A DNA stretch of 64,000 nt from Stenopsyche tienmushanensis (taxonomy: Eukaryota; Arthropoda; Insecta; Trichoptera; Stenopsychidae): assembly GCA_008973525.1 (NCBI GenBank), contig WACJ01000097.1:930001-994000 (forward strand). Direction: 5' to 3'. Shown here one piece after another: positions 1-9,419 of the stretch. The translations under genes were made by a program, and so were the position numbers. The notes below the pieces were generated by a model. It had not been told where the DNA came from and searched no databases. It saw only the letters and a program-made list of their open reading frames with translations. Within the stretch, counting starts at the first letter, position 1. Each line of letters begins with the position of its first letter.

Positions 1-282
1 TTTGAAAATATTGAGACGGTTTTTCGGCAATTTGAATTTGATTAGTTTTTCTTGAAAAATTCAAATCCAAAATATCTTCAAATCGTTTTTCCATATCCGA
101 TTTAAATCATCCATAGATGTGCATTACAAAATCCCTACCGCCCACCATGAAAGCTTGAATGTCCGCTAGTGGGCGGTAGGGACCAGCTTGACTACCACCG
201 ATGTATGTTATTATACGCATATATTATATGGCAATGGATGTAATGAACTATTTAAGCTCCTTGTAGGATAAAACCGTTATGC
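1..282. other. Non-coding, with a hairpin at 132-182
   Basis: No gene. A perfect 14-bp inverted repeat (TCCCTACCGCCCAC at 132-145, complement at 169-182) encloses a 23-base loop. It may be the end structure of a small transposon. Confidence 0.6.
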
Positions 283-500
283 CACGAGGGTCATATAGTA
301 AGGTTACAAGGATTCCTGAGGCCAGGTGTAATATTTTGTTTCGAAATTAGCGCACCTTACGGTCAGTTTGTTTGGTCGCGCGTGTTTGTCACCCTTGAAC
401 AAGAAACGATATTCATGAAGAATTTTCTGAAGTGTCTCGACATCTTCTCGGTAATATTGTGTCGGAAAAACATGGTCCTTACATGGATACACAATTACAC
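283..500 (+). mobile_element. Mariner-like element, 5' end fragment (family M1)
   Basis: Starts with CACGAGGGTCATATAGTAAG, followed by a segment matching the copy at 31546-31800 (shared GGTTACAAGG, CCTGAGGCC and GTTTGTTTGG blocks). Only the end region survives and no transposase is readable. Confidence 0.55.
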
Positions 501-930
501 AATCCTACAAGAAACATATACATATATAATTGGACGTATGAATGGTTTGAATGAATGGTCTTCGTCCAATCAATTTTATTTAGCTATTTTTTTTTAGATC
601 GGCGTTGTGCAAAGCGATTTGTGGGTTTTATAAATAAGCATTGAAAAGTGGTAATATTTTTTGGCAATGCAGATTTTGAAATGAGGTGTTGCAACCGCGG
701 TAACTATATCGTCGTTTGAACGCCTTGCTTTTGTGTGTCATGACGAGTGGAGCGAGTTATTTTTAGCTGGTGTCTATATAGCAACGGAAGAGTTGACTCT
801 CTGACTATGACCGAGCTTCCCACAGCCGTGACATAATCTCATCCAAACCAAATTTAGCCGCAAAATCGACTTCCAATTCCAATTTATCGACAATCTGGGC
901 GGAGAAAGGTAGGGCGTCATACTGATATTT
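501..930. other. Non-coding, nothing recognised
   Basis: AT-rich sequence without reading frames of note or clear repeat ends. Confidence 0.5.
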
Positions 931-1020
931 TTTTATTTCGGTTACGTTCCAAACATTTTTATCGGTTCGGTTGCGGTTTTCGCTCCGGAAGAAATAACAG
1001 TTTTACCGGTTTTCGAACCT
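931..1020. mobile_element. hAT-like MITE fragment (ends resembling GGGCTTCGAACCG)
   Basis: Contains the CGGTTCGG, AAATAACAG and TTTTACCGGTTTTCGAACC blocks shared with 16589-16655, 17572-17668 and 49549-49665. The right side is degenerate. Confidence 0.5.
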
Positions 1021-1032
1021 TGGAGAAATGTA

Positions 1033-1231
1033 CAATCAATCCTTCTATAGCGTCGATATAGGGACCGCTTATAGAACGCTATAGAAGGTTAGATACCCAT
1101 ACAAAATTTGTACATACGTGTAAAAGTGTAAAAGACTAACACGAGCGAGCGGGCATTGATCCTAAGTATTTTACCCGTTGCCTACGCAAAAGACGCCGCA
1201 AACGAAGTGTACGCTATAGGAGGGTCGACTG
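1033..1231. mobile_element. Pogo-like MITE (199 bp)
   Basis: Left end CAATCAATCCTTCTATAGCG; right end complements to CAGTCGACCCTCCTATAGCG. The element is flanked by TA on both sides (1031-1032 and 1232-1233), the target duplication expected of Tc1/mariner/pogo elements. It carries the family hallmark ATAGGGACC. Non-coding. Confidence 0.75.
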
Positions 1232-1481
1232 TATTTATATGGCCGGCGCCTTGGCAAATATATCAGTCATCATCGATGGCTGCATTCGGCGATCTTCGAT
1301 CATCTGACCCAATCTTGCCGAGGCAAGAGAATCCAATTTAAGCGATACGGCTAAACAAATTTGAGCAACGAAAGCAAACAACGCCACACAAAAAGCATTC
1401 CTCTATAAATCACGTCAAATAAACACTTGCTTGCATATCAGGTGCGCCAAACGGACGCTTTGCGGACCGATTTCCGTCCGC

Positions 1482-1580
1482 TACAAGTCTCGCTTTACTG
1501 TTACTCCAATTTGTCTCGGATTCACACGCTCTGCTTAATTTCATATTCAAGTATACGTTGATTGAATTTAATTTATCGCA
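1482..1580. repeat. Left copy of a ~100 bp direct repeat flanking a hAT derivative
   Basis: Begins ACAAGTCTCGCTTTACTG and ends TTTAATTTATCGC. It is repeated at 2251-2353 with few changes, the main one a 4-bp insertion. The hAT derivative lies exactly between the copies. Confidence 0.85.
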
Positions 1581-1582
1581 TC

Positions 1583-2248
1583 TAGGAAATCCAATCCCGA
1601 GCCAAAAATTCAACCGGAATTTTCAATTTAATTTTATTTATCTAAGAAAAGATAAAAATAGATGGATAAAACACTAAAAAAATCAAATATTGAGTGCTTC
1701 GTCATTTAGTTTGGATCTGGTTTTGGAAGCCAGGCAATCTGCTACTGAAAATGCACGCTCAGCCTCCACGCTCGTTGGAGGTATTGACATCAGATATTTA
1801 AATGCTAGTTTGAGTTGAGTCTGATAAAATATGTGACTGATAAAATTCCTATCTGCTACGACACGAACTAAAATTCGCAAAATTCCCGATTTCCCGACAA
1901 ATTATTTATTTCCGTAGCTGCAGATGAATATTTATATACTATAATACTTTGATGTGATTCGTAATTATATTACGGAGGAATACAAAAATTCTGAAGCCCG
2001 TATCTATTATATTTCATATCGATATTCCCATTTTTAGAGTCGAGGTGTAGTAAATACATCACCGGTAGAGAAAGGTTAATATAACAATTTGATATATACT
2101 GTGTATATGTATACATAGATTAGACATTTAATGCCCCTAGGCGTCGTTTAAGCTCACCAATTATTTGATACGCCACTATTTCCAAGCGTCTAGATTTTGG
2201 CGGGAATATTCGATTTATTAGATCCGGGATCTCGAGATTGGATTCCTC
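1583..2248 (-). mobile_element. hAT transposon derivative, copy H1
   Basis: Ends TAGGAAATCCAATCCCGAG and, on the right, a GATTGGATTCCT end. Inside, on the minus strand, lies a transposase C-terminal piece. Similar copies are at 9201-9329, 33699-34436, 38966-39574, 52018-52437 and 53612-54020. Clearly non-autonomous. Confidence 0.8.
1683..1880 (-). pseudogene. hAT transposase C-terminal dimerisation domain fragment
   Basis: The minus strand reads KYLMSIPPTSVEAERAFS followed by SKTRSKLNDEAL, the hallmark of the hAT C-terminal dimerisation region. Only about 65 residues survive, with no DDE catalytic core and no zinc finger. It is a remnant carried by a deletion derivative. Confidence 0.85.
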
Positions 2249-2250
2249 AG

Positions 2251-2353
2251 CTCCAAGTCTCGCTTTACTGTTACTGCAATTTGTCTCGGATTCACACGCT
2301 CTGCTTAATTTCGTATTCAAGTATACGAACGTTGATTGAATTTAATTTATCGC
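2251..2353. repeat. Right copy of the ~100 bp direct repeat flanking hAT copy H1
   Basis: Matches 1482-1580. It is far longer than the 8-bp duplication hAT insertion makes, so it reflects a pre-existing tandem repeat or a repair or recombination event. Confidence 0.85.
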
Positions 2354-2800
2354 CTCAATTAGACGTCCGCTTCTCATATTCTTCGACTCCCTGCGAACAA
2401 AACTCCTCGGAGAATCGATCGAGTGCTCGATTTGTTTTCGTGAAATAGACTTAATTCAATGAAAACTTTTATCTGATTAGCACTCAAAACTTTGCGGCCC
2501 ATCAAGATAGTTGTTAGACATGCTCGAACTATGTTTTTTTTTTGGTTAACATATTTGTCAAGGCTGCGTATCCGAAAAATCGTTTATCCTTATCTTATCT
2601 CCATTCTAAAATAAGTCATCGATATCGGAATACGCGCCGTGATAAATTTAATTAGCGTTGTAATTCCTCGTTTAATCGCAACGTAGTATTTTAGCATTTT
2701 TTTGTAACGTGGAAAATGTAACATGTATTTGCATATGAGTTTTATTTGTGAACGCTCACCCAGCGGGCCACCTGAGTGAGCGTATCGAAGAGCGCCTCTC
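2354..2800. other. Non-coding, with a CTCACCCAGCGGG repeat end
   Basis: No gene. The motif GCTCACCCAGCGGGCCACCT at 2755-2775 recurs at 36549 and, in palindromic form, at 37537-37592. It is probably the end of an unclassified repeat. Confidence 0.4.
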
Positions 2801-2829
2801 GATAGGAAATTCTATCGATTAAATCTATG

Positions 2830-3155
2830 CTATATTCGTAAGTTAACCACTTATCGTCCACACAAATCTATTTTTCTCTCAGGACCGCGCAGCGTGAGTT
2901 AAGCTAGTATATATATAACCCCATACGGTACTGACAAATTTCATTATAAGTTTAAGGTTTATATTGTCGTCATCTGTTGATAATTGATGCGAATTGATGA
3001 GACGCAAGACACCCGTCTCTGTCTCCGATTCACTAATTTCCGCATTGAATGTGCGCGAACGCTTTTTTGTATCAAATAAAATTTAGAACTTTGAACCTGC
3101 TTTTCATTTGGTGAATTTCTCCGTCTCTGGGAAGAGATTGGAAGAGTATTCTTAA
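2830..3155 (+). mobile_element. TTAA-type MITE, family A, copy A1 (split by piggyBac)
   Basis: Contains the family signature TCAGGACCGCGCAGCGTGAG near 2879 and the TCTCTGTCTCCGATTC block near 3017. The piggyBac copy at 3156-5365 interrupts it at a TTAA site. Confidence 0.6.
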
Positions 3156-3783
3156 CCCTTTTGGCCCCAGCCATTTTTGAGTAGTACATGCTAAAAGCCC
3201 CACGCTGTTTTGCATGAAAAACACTGCTTACTTATAATTTTAAAAAATATGTATTTAAAAACAAAAAAACATAAATACAAAAAATACAGTATAATCATTA
3301 CATACTAATGTATATTGTTACAACAAAAAAAGTCAACATTTTTTAATATAACAACATTAAAAAAAAAGATATATAATCATAAAAAGCATACAGGAAATAA
3401 AAATTGAATTTCAAAACATCACTACAGCCCCAAATAATATACTAAAAAATTAAAACTTAGTTCTTCTTTTGCCTTTGCAAAATACCTATCTGAAAACCAA
3501 AAAAAATATTTTAATTTCCAATAAGGCTTTCTACATTTCCTGTCGGGCCATTTTTTAAAGCCAGCAGAAACGCGACAATTTTTAGCAGCTTGTTCTCATT
3601 TATACTCTATCCATTTACTTCCATTTTTTTCTATAATATTTATGGTGAACATGGCTGCCCGCAGAAAATTTTCTAAGGGGGGGGCAAAATATTTTTAGTA
3701 ATGTCTCTCCACACTTTCTTTATGCTAACACGAAGTGATTTAAAATAAAAGTAACATAATTTGACCATTTCCAATCAATCCGA

Positions 3784-3807
3784 GGGGGGGGGGCAAGTGC
3801 CCCCCCC
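3784..3807. repeat. G-run/C-run hairpin
   Basis: Ten G, six bases, then eight C. A second G8 run lies at about 3678. Probably the ends of a small MITE nested in the piggyBac copy. Confidence 0.7.
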
Positions 3808-3841
3808 TGGCATCAAACTTGTCCTATTTTTTATACTGCTG

Positions 3842-3899
3842 AATAATATATTCCGCCATTTTTTATACTGCTGATATAGTGATGGCGGAATATATTATT
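3842..3899. repeat. Perfect 18-bp inverted repeat
   Basis: AATAATATATTCCGCCAT at 3842-3859 is matched by its complement at 3882-3899, with a loop of about 22 bases. It lies just downstream of the truncated transposase frame. Confidence 0.8.
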
Positions 3900-3948
3900 T
3901 GCGTGCTCCAAGAGTTGTTGGTATCTGGCACATTGATCATAGCCCGGT

Positions 3949-4572
3949 TCATTTGGCTTCGGTATATTTGCATTGTTTACTTAATGGAAAAAAATGCAGT
4001 AAATCTTCAAATCTGTGCTTCGTAAACATTTTTTCGAACCATGGTGTATTTTGAGATGAACTTGTACTCCAATACAACTTTATGGTTAGTTTTTTGATAA
4101 TCTCCATATTCATAATGCAAGATAAGAACCCTTTTATTTCTTCGACTGTTACCTTTTTCCATTTTTTCACAGCCACAGAAACATTTTCTGAACGTTTTGC
4201 GAATAACTGCTTTGCATTTCGGTTGGTTTTTTATACCATCAGCGAAAGAAGTAAAGTGGTAAACAATAAATCGAAGTAAGCAATAGGGGGTGAATCCGAT
4301 GGTGGCATGTGCTTAGGGTCGGGAATTTCTTGGTAATCAAAGGGCAATGGTAAAGGCTCTTCGGGAGAAAAAACCTCAACATAGTCCTCATCATCCATAT
4401 CCTCATAGTTACTATCGCTCACTTTCGATTTTACGTTTTCTGATTGTTCACTTTCACTACTAATGTTTATATCAGTCTCGTCAGCTCTGCATCCATGTGT
4501 GAACTTGGTCCAGTCATTTATACAATAAAAAGACTTGCCACAGAAATTGAAAACGAAATATACAAATTTCAA
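3949..4572 (-). pseudogene. piggyBac transposase remnant (frameshifted)
   Basis: Two overlapping minus-strand frames. The upstream one (4231-4572) has an acidic stretch and ends PPIAYFDLLFTTLLL, the start of the piggyBac DDE domain. The downstream one (3949-4176) reads WKKVTVEEIKGFLSCIMNM, then LYWSTSS and HRFEDLLHFF, typical of that domain. A frameshift separates them and the catalytic half is missing. Confidence 0.85.
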
Positions 4573-5369
4573 AATGAAATTTACTCGTGCGACCGAATAC
4601 TGCGAAAATCAAAATTAGACTGATCCATAAATATTTGAAAATCCGACCAAATATTATTCTGGAAAAAAAACATCTTACAAGTTTATCGATGGCCAAGTAA
4701 CGCGCAATAGATGCTCATAAATTATATATGTATATACAAAGAATATTTTGACCGATAGTAGACAAACGCTGTCAAAAAATGTCAATTGATTTTTTTTTTT
4801 TTTGTAAAGACCCGGTCCGGCTGGGGTATACGTTCCCGTTATTACGATAGATCATTTATTACAGGGTAGCTTTTGTTGAGGTGCAAGGATGCAATAAATG
4901 GTAATCTTTTGTTTGAATACTGCGGCGAAAGATTTTTTGTTTTACGATGCTTCAAATTTTATGAACATTACAACAATTAGGTACCCTATTTTTTTCAAAA
5001 CATACACAAAGGTCTGTACATTCATATAATATTTTAACAATGTAGAAAGGTCTGTTCTAAATGTAGAAATATCGGACTTCAAAGATCGCGCCGAGTGATC
5101 ATCTCTTCTATAATAAATGCACGCCAACACGCAAAAATTCAAAACTTCCAATTAATATATTGAAGATTTTGTTATTATATATTTTTTTAATTGGGTTTAT
5201 TCGGTTGAAAAGGGGGTATTTCTGTGGGTGTTTTTTATTTCACAATGATGAAATGATATTTGTCTTTTATATAAGACATTGAAATGAGCGCCGACAGATC
5301 GGCGCTGTGGGGCTTTTAGCATAGTTTAGGTGCGCCGATGGATCGGCGCTCTGGGGCCAAGAGGGTTAA

Positions 5370-6170
5370 ACAGAGAAATGTTGAGTCATTGGAATTCGGA
5401 CACAATATTGTGTCTTACCCCTTTAAGGGGCTAATATATTTCTTGCAACAAAAGAAACATATGGGTAATAGAAGTGACGAAAGTGTAGGGCATCGTTGCC
5501 GCATTGTCGTCGATACGAAGGTCATGATGAATGGATGAAATCGGGTGTAATGGGGGAAGAATGCGTCCCCTACTCTTTGTTGGGAACGACACTTGTTCCC
5601 GTGGAAAGTTTGTTACCCCCGCGGTCCCCGACCGGATAAGTTTAGCGCAGTGCGTTGGTCCACATTGATCGTAGTCCCTCGCACGTGTTGCTGGAGAGGC
5701 ACTTCTATAAATAATTGACTTTGACGGTGAAAAAGAAGCAATCCTCGGGACGACATCTCCGATGCGTAGGATTTGTTTGCATGTAGCCTTTCTATAAATA
5801 ACGGAATTATTCATAAGTCCGTAAGATGAGCCACATGTTGCTCCATTGACTAGCAGCTCGTGTCCCGCACAGCGAATTGATGTTTGTGCGATAATAACAG
5901 CATTACAATAACATCACTGTCATCATAATGAAATCGAGTTAATATATTCATTTTCCTTTTACATAAACACTGGCTCTCGGATGTAAATTGATTCCGACAA
6001 ACACTTGTTACTCGATTGCGTATCCTGGACGCTAAAAAGATGCGTCGTTTTTCATGCAAATGCGGGGATTATCAATCACTGTGAGCGCAGGTTGAAGATT
6101 TAGTAGAACATTATATGCTTTACTCCTTCTAATCGTCTTCCTTAAAATATCATATAAATTTTTGCGGTCC
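5370..6170. other. Non-coding; continuation of interrupted repeat, then unique DNA
   Basis: No gene. The first part probably continues the family A element split by piggyBac. The rest shows no recognisable structure. Confidence 0.4.
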
Positions 6171-6172
6171 TA

Positions 6173-6583
6173 CAGGATTTGTCCCAAAAGTCATGAAATA
6201 TCTATCTTTTGAAGGAGTTTGACGGGAATCTCCTTCAAAGCAGTTGGTAGAAGCTTTATTGTTTTGCTGCAGCACCCAGCTAGTTCATTTTCTTCAATCT
6301 TTCAACATCCACTTAATACACACTATACGGACCACACCCGTGTGGTGTGTGATGTTGAAGAAGACAATCAACATTGTTTTCACTTTGGATTTGCTCATCC
6401 TTTTTCGATATGGTCTCGAAACAAGGAACAGCTATCCAGATTCTATTGATGCTCGTAACAGACTGGAGTTTGATGCGCTGCAAAGCTAAAAATCTTCCCC
6501 TCCTCACCCAACTGATTTGAACACGCTGCGATCAGTAGGAACGTGGCAAAACATATATTTCATGACTTTTGGGACACACCCTG
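6173..6583. mobile_element. Tc1/mariner-type MITE (411 bp)
   Basis: Flanked by TA at 6171-6172 and 6584-6585. Terminal inverted repeats of about 30 bp are CAGGATTTGTCCCAAAAGTC... on the left and CAGGGTGTGTCCCAAAAGTC... on the right (complement). A second inverted repeat (TTCTTCAA..CAACATC) sits near 6291-6360. No transposase is readable. Confidence 0.9.
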
Positions 6584-6808
6584 TATGTCAAAAATGCTGA
6601 GACATTGATTTTACTGATGTTGTTACGATGGGTTCTACATTGAATTATAATTAATATGTTTATATTTTGCTCATATTTTAACTGTTTAATTGTTTCTGCC
6701 TTGATAATAAAAAATCAACGATGGAAATTATTTTGAAAATCCGAAGAAACAATATCAGCAGAATAAGATAGATGCAATAGTAACTCCTATTCAATGTTCC
6801 TAATGTCT

Positions 6809-6985
6809 TTAACCTCTAAAGGAGTACTGTGCCAGGGCCTGGCATCCCCCTCCACTTTTCAGAAAGAGCACTCTTGTACATTAAGCTCGGAGATAGACAG
6901 AGACAAAGATAGACGTAGCGCAGTTCGGGAGACAGGGACGGAGAGCTTCCCAGCATACATCGCACGATTGTATGGATAGGAGCTG
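6809..6985 (-). mobile_element. TTAA-type MITE end, family A-like (copy A9)
   Basis: Starts TTAACCTCTAAAGGAGTACT and continues into the GACAGAGACAAAGATAGACG and GCACGATTGTATGGAT blocks shared with 25542-25600 and 47352-47410. The far end is missing. Confidence 0.55.
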
Positions 6986-7186
6986 ACAGAAAGTAATCGG
7001 TGTAAAGCGATTATGGCATCAACGACTTTTTTAAATTTGCTCACTCTTCAAAAGGATAATGGTATTTTTGCCGAATGGAATCTCGCGTCATCGTGGTGCA
7101 AGATGATTGGGTGTCTATTGATGAGTTCTAGACGAAGTTCATCGAGTTTCAATCTCTTTAAGTATTGACAATACGCGCCTGAAGTA

Positions 7187-7578
7187 CAGTCAACCCTCCT
7201 ATAAAGTCGAGATAGGGACCGCGGTATAGGAAAAATCGCTATACAAAGTTAGGCGCCTATACAAAATTTGGGGTTAGGTATTTTTCAATTGATAATGACG
7301 ATTTAAAAAAAAGCAATTTTATTATTATTTTTGTATTTTGTATTCGATATTAGATAATATTATTTCCATTATAAAAAAAATGGCAATGGCTGAAAATCAT
7401 CGAAAAGTGTAAACAGCGCATTAAAAAAACGTGTGGATTTACTTGACGACTATAAAGTACGGTCTTATTTTTCGAATGTCATCACCAAAAACGATTAGTA
7501 AAGCCAAGAGACAAAATATAATGAAGCGCTATAGGAAAAGAGCGCCGCAAAAAACGCGCTTTATAGCAGAGTTGACTG
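7187..7578. mobile_element. Pogo-like MITE (392 bp)
   Basis: Flanked by TA at 7185-7186 and 7579-7580. The left end is CAGTCAACCCTCCTATAAAG and the right end complements to CAGTCAACTCTGCTATAAAG. Small internal frames are short and not recognisably transposase. Confidence 0.9.
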
Positions 7579-9050
7579 TAAACAATTCATTGTTTGGCAG
7601 CAATTCAATATGAACAATCCCTTCAAATCCCACAAAACGCACCACAACAATTTTCTTGGATGCAACCGACTTTGTGCTCATTGTCTTTTTTCATCCATTA
7701 CCTTTTGTGTTGATTACTTTAAAGACCCGAATTTTTCTCCATTAAATCTCGTATAACGTCGTTATCCAGTGTGTTAGACCTTCCACAACCTGATTCATCC
7801 AACACCCTATTTTTTAATAGCTTTTCTAAATAGAAGTGTAAAAACGGCACGTATTTTTGGCAATACTCTATGCAGCTAAAAGATCGCCAAAGGTTAACGT
7901 TTCACTTTCGTAAATACAGGTCATTTTCGTTGTAATTGTGATAGTTTTGCTATCAGTCGTTTTTCATGGCGACCTTCTTTTATCTTCCATCCGTTTGCAT
8001 CGCCACATGACCTAGATACTCCCCGCCGAAAGATTAATGAATAAAAGCGACATACACAAGTCGCAATAGTTCATGCAAACTATAACATCAAATCGAAACG
8101 ATTATACGTCGTGCATGTACCTTATCATTCAACCTTTTAACTGCTAGCGAATTTAGAGATATTAGAAATTGCATAAAAAATTGTTTAACTTAAATATTTT
8201 ATTGTGTTTTGCATGCCCTAGAATATGTATGTATTCCATATGCTGCCTTGCGGGATCATTTGCGGTATTTGAGCGTTTCTTATTCAGGGTTGTCACAATA
8301 TATAATTATTATTATTTTTAAATTGATTGTTTATTTAGGGCCGTTTCAATTTACTAATAATACTAATAAGAACAAATTTTTACAAGGCATTCTGACCAAT
8401 ACATCCCAGTGAACAAAACATAGCGACTCACCGGTGAGTCGCTGGTGTTTAAGTGGTTGACGATCGTTTTGTTCGATCGGTCGTCGTTTTAAGATTTATA
8501 ACGCTGCGAAAGTATCGCCATCTCGAAATTGGCTTTACAAAGCGTAACAAAGCCTCCGATCAGATTTACCGCCGAGCGACGTTATTAAGTCGATCCATTT
8601 CGCTTCCTTCTGCTAATTTAACGTCGCCGCTATAAATATCGTCTTTGGCATTCTTCCTCGTCAGCGCTTAGTAATAAGTCCTCCCAGCTCCGGACCATTG
8701 TCTGTCCGACGTTGCTTCATCCGCCGTTTCGAATCAAGGTCCGTGGGTGCCCATTTTGAAATTGTCTATTACTTCTTTATGGGCTAATACGTCAGTTTAT
8801 TTGTGAATAAATAGGTAATCTCGCATTTTACGAGCGCGATGTAAAAATAGAGCCAACGTGCCGAGCTGAAGGGTTAAACGGGACGCTTTGCACAACAAGA
8901 AGATTATGGAACAGATAAAATGGGACACGATGCGAATATTTCACCTTTATGAATGCTAAGCTTTGAAAAGTTGACCTGGATTATTTGCCTTCGCTATGAT
9001 TTACTACCCAATTTCAGCTGAAAAGTAGCGGAGTTGCCTTAGCATTGATA
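7579..9050. other. Non-coding, no gene recognised
   Basis: AT-rich sequence with short frames only. The segment at 8380-8900 has more balanced composition but no recognisable protein. Confidence 0.5.
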
Positions 9051-9055
9051 ATGTA

Positions 9056-9411
9056 CGAGGGTCATCTAGAAAGTAAAGTCAGTTCGTTTGGGCCGATGGA
9101 GACGTCGCGCACTTCTGCCACCTCCTAATCCATGCAAGATCTGCTTGGTTACCTGTTTTTTGACTTTGCAAAACAATATCCATCGGAAGCTCGTGGACTC
9201 GTGGAATCCAATCCCAAACCATGAATTTTGAATCCCATATCTATTATATTTCATATAGATATTCCCATTATCAGAGTCGAGGTGTAGTAAATACATCACC
9301 GGTAGGGATAGGTTAATATAACAATTTGAACTCATTATGAGGCAAGGTTTTGTTGTAGGATCTTTCTATCCTACATAAACGTTGTAACCTTACTTTCCGG
9401 ACGACCCTCGG
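9056..9411. mobile_element. Mariner-like MITE (family M1) carrying a hAT insert
   Basis: The left end CGAGGGTCATCTAGAAAGTA and the right end (complement CGAGGGTCGTCCGGAAAGTA) form inverted repeats with TA at each side. The middle is replaced from about 9201 to 9329 by a hAT derivative. Confidence 0.75.
9201..9329 (-). mobile_element. hAT derivative copy H6 (internally deleted), nested
   Basis: Starts TGGAATCCAATCCCAAACCA. It then jumps to TATCTATTATATTTCATATA and the GAGTCGAGGTGTAGTAAATA block common to all copies of this hAT family, ending AACAATTTGA. Interrupts the mariner-like copy. Confidence 0.7.
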
Positions 9412-9419
9412 TAGTATAT

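Larger units (their letters stand above)
3156..5365 (-). mobile_element. piggyBac-family transposon, 2.2 kb, decayed
   Basis: Flanked by TTAA at 3152-3155 and 5366-5369. Terminal inverted repeats are CCCTTTTGGCCCCAG (left) and CCCTCTTGGCCCCAG (right, complement). Subterminal inverted repeats ATGCTAAAAGCCCCAC lie at 3188-3203 and 5307-5322 (complement). The transposase remains as minus-strand pieces. A poly-G/poly-C hairpin and an 18-bp inverted repeat lie inside. It is intact at its ends but cannot encode a full transposase (usually near 550-600 residues). Confidence 0.9.

Noticed and set aside
9066..9335. 89-codon minus-strand frame
   Set aside because: Chimera across the mariner/hAT junction.
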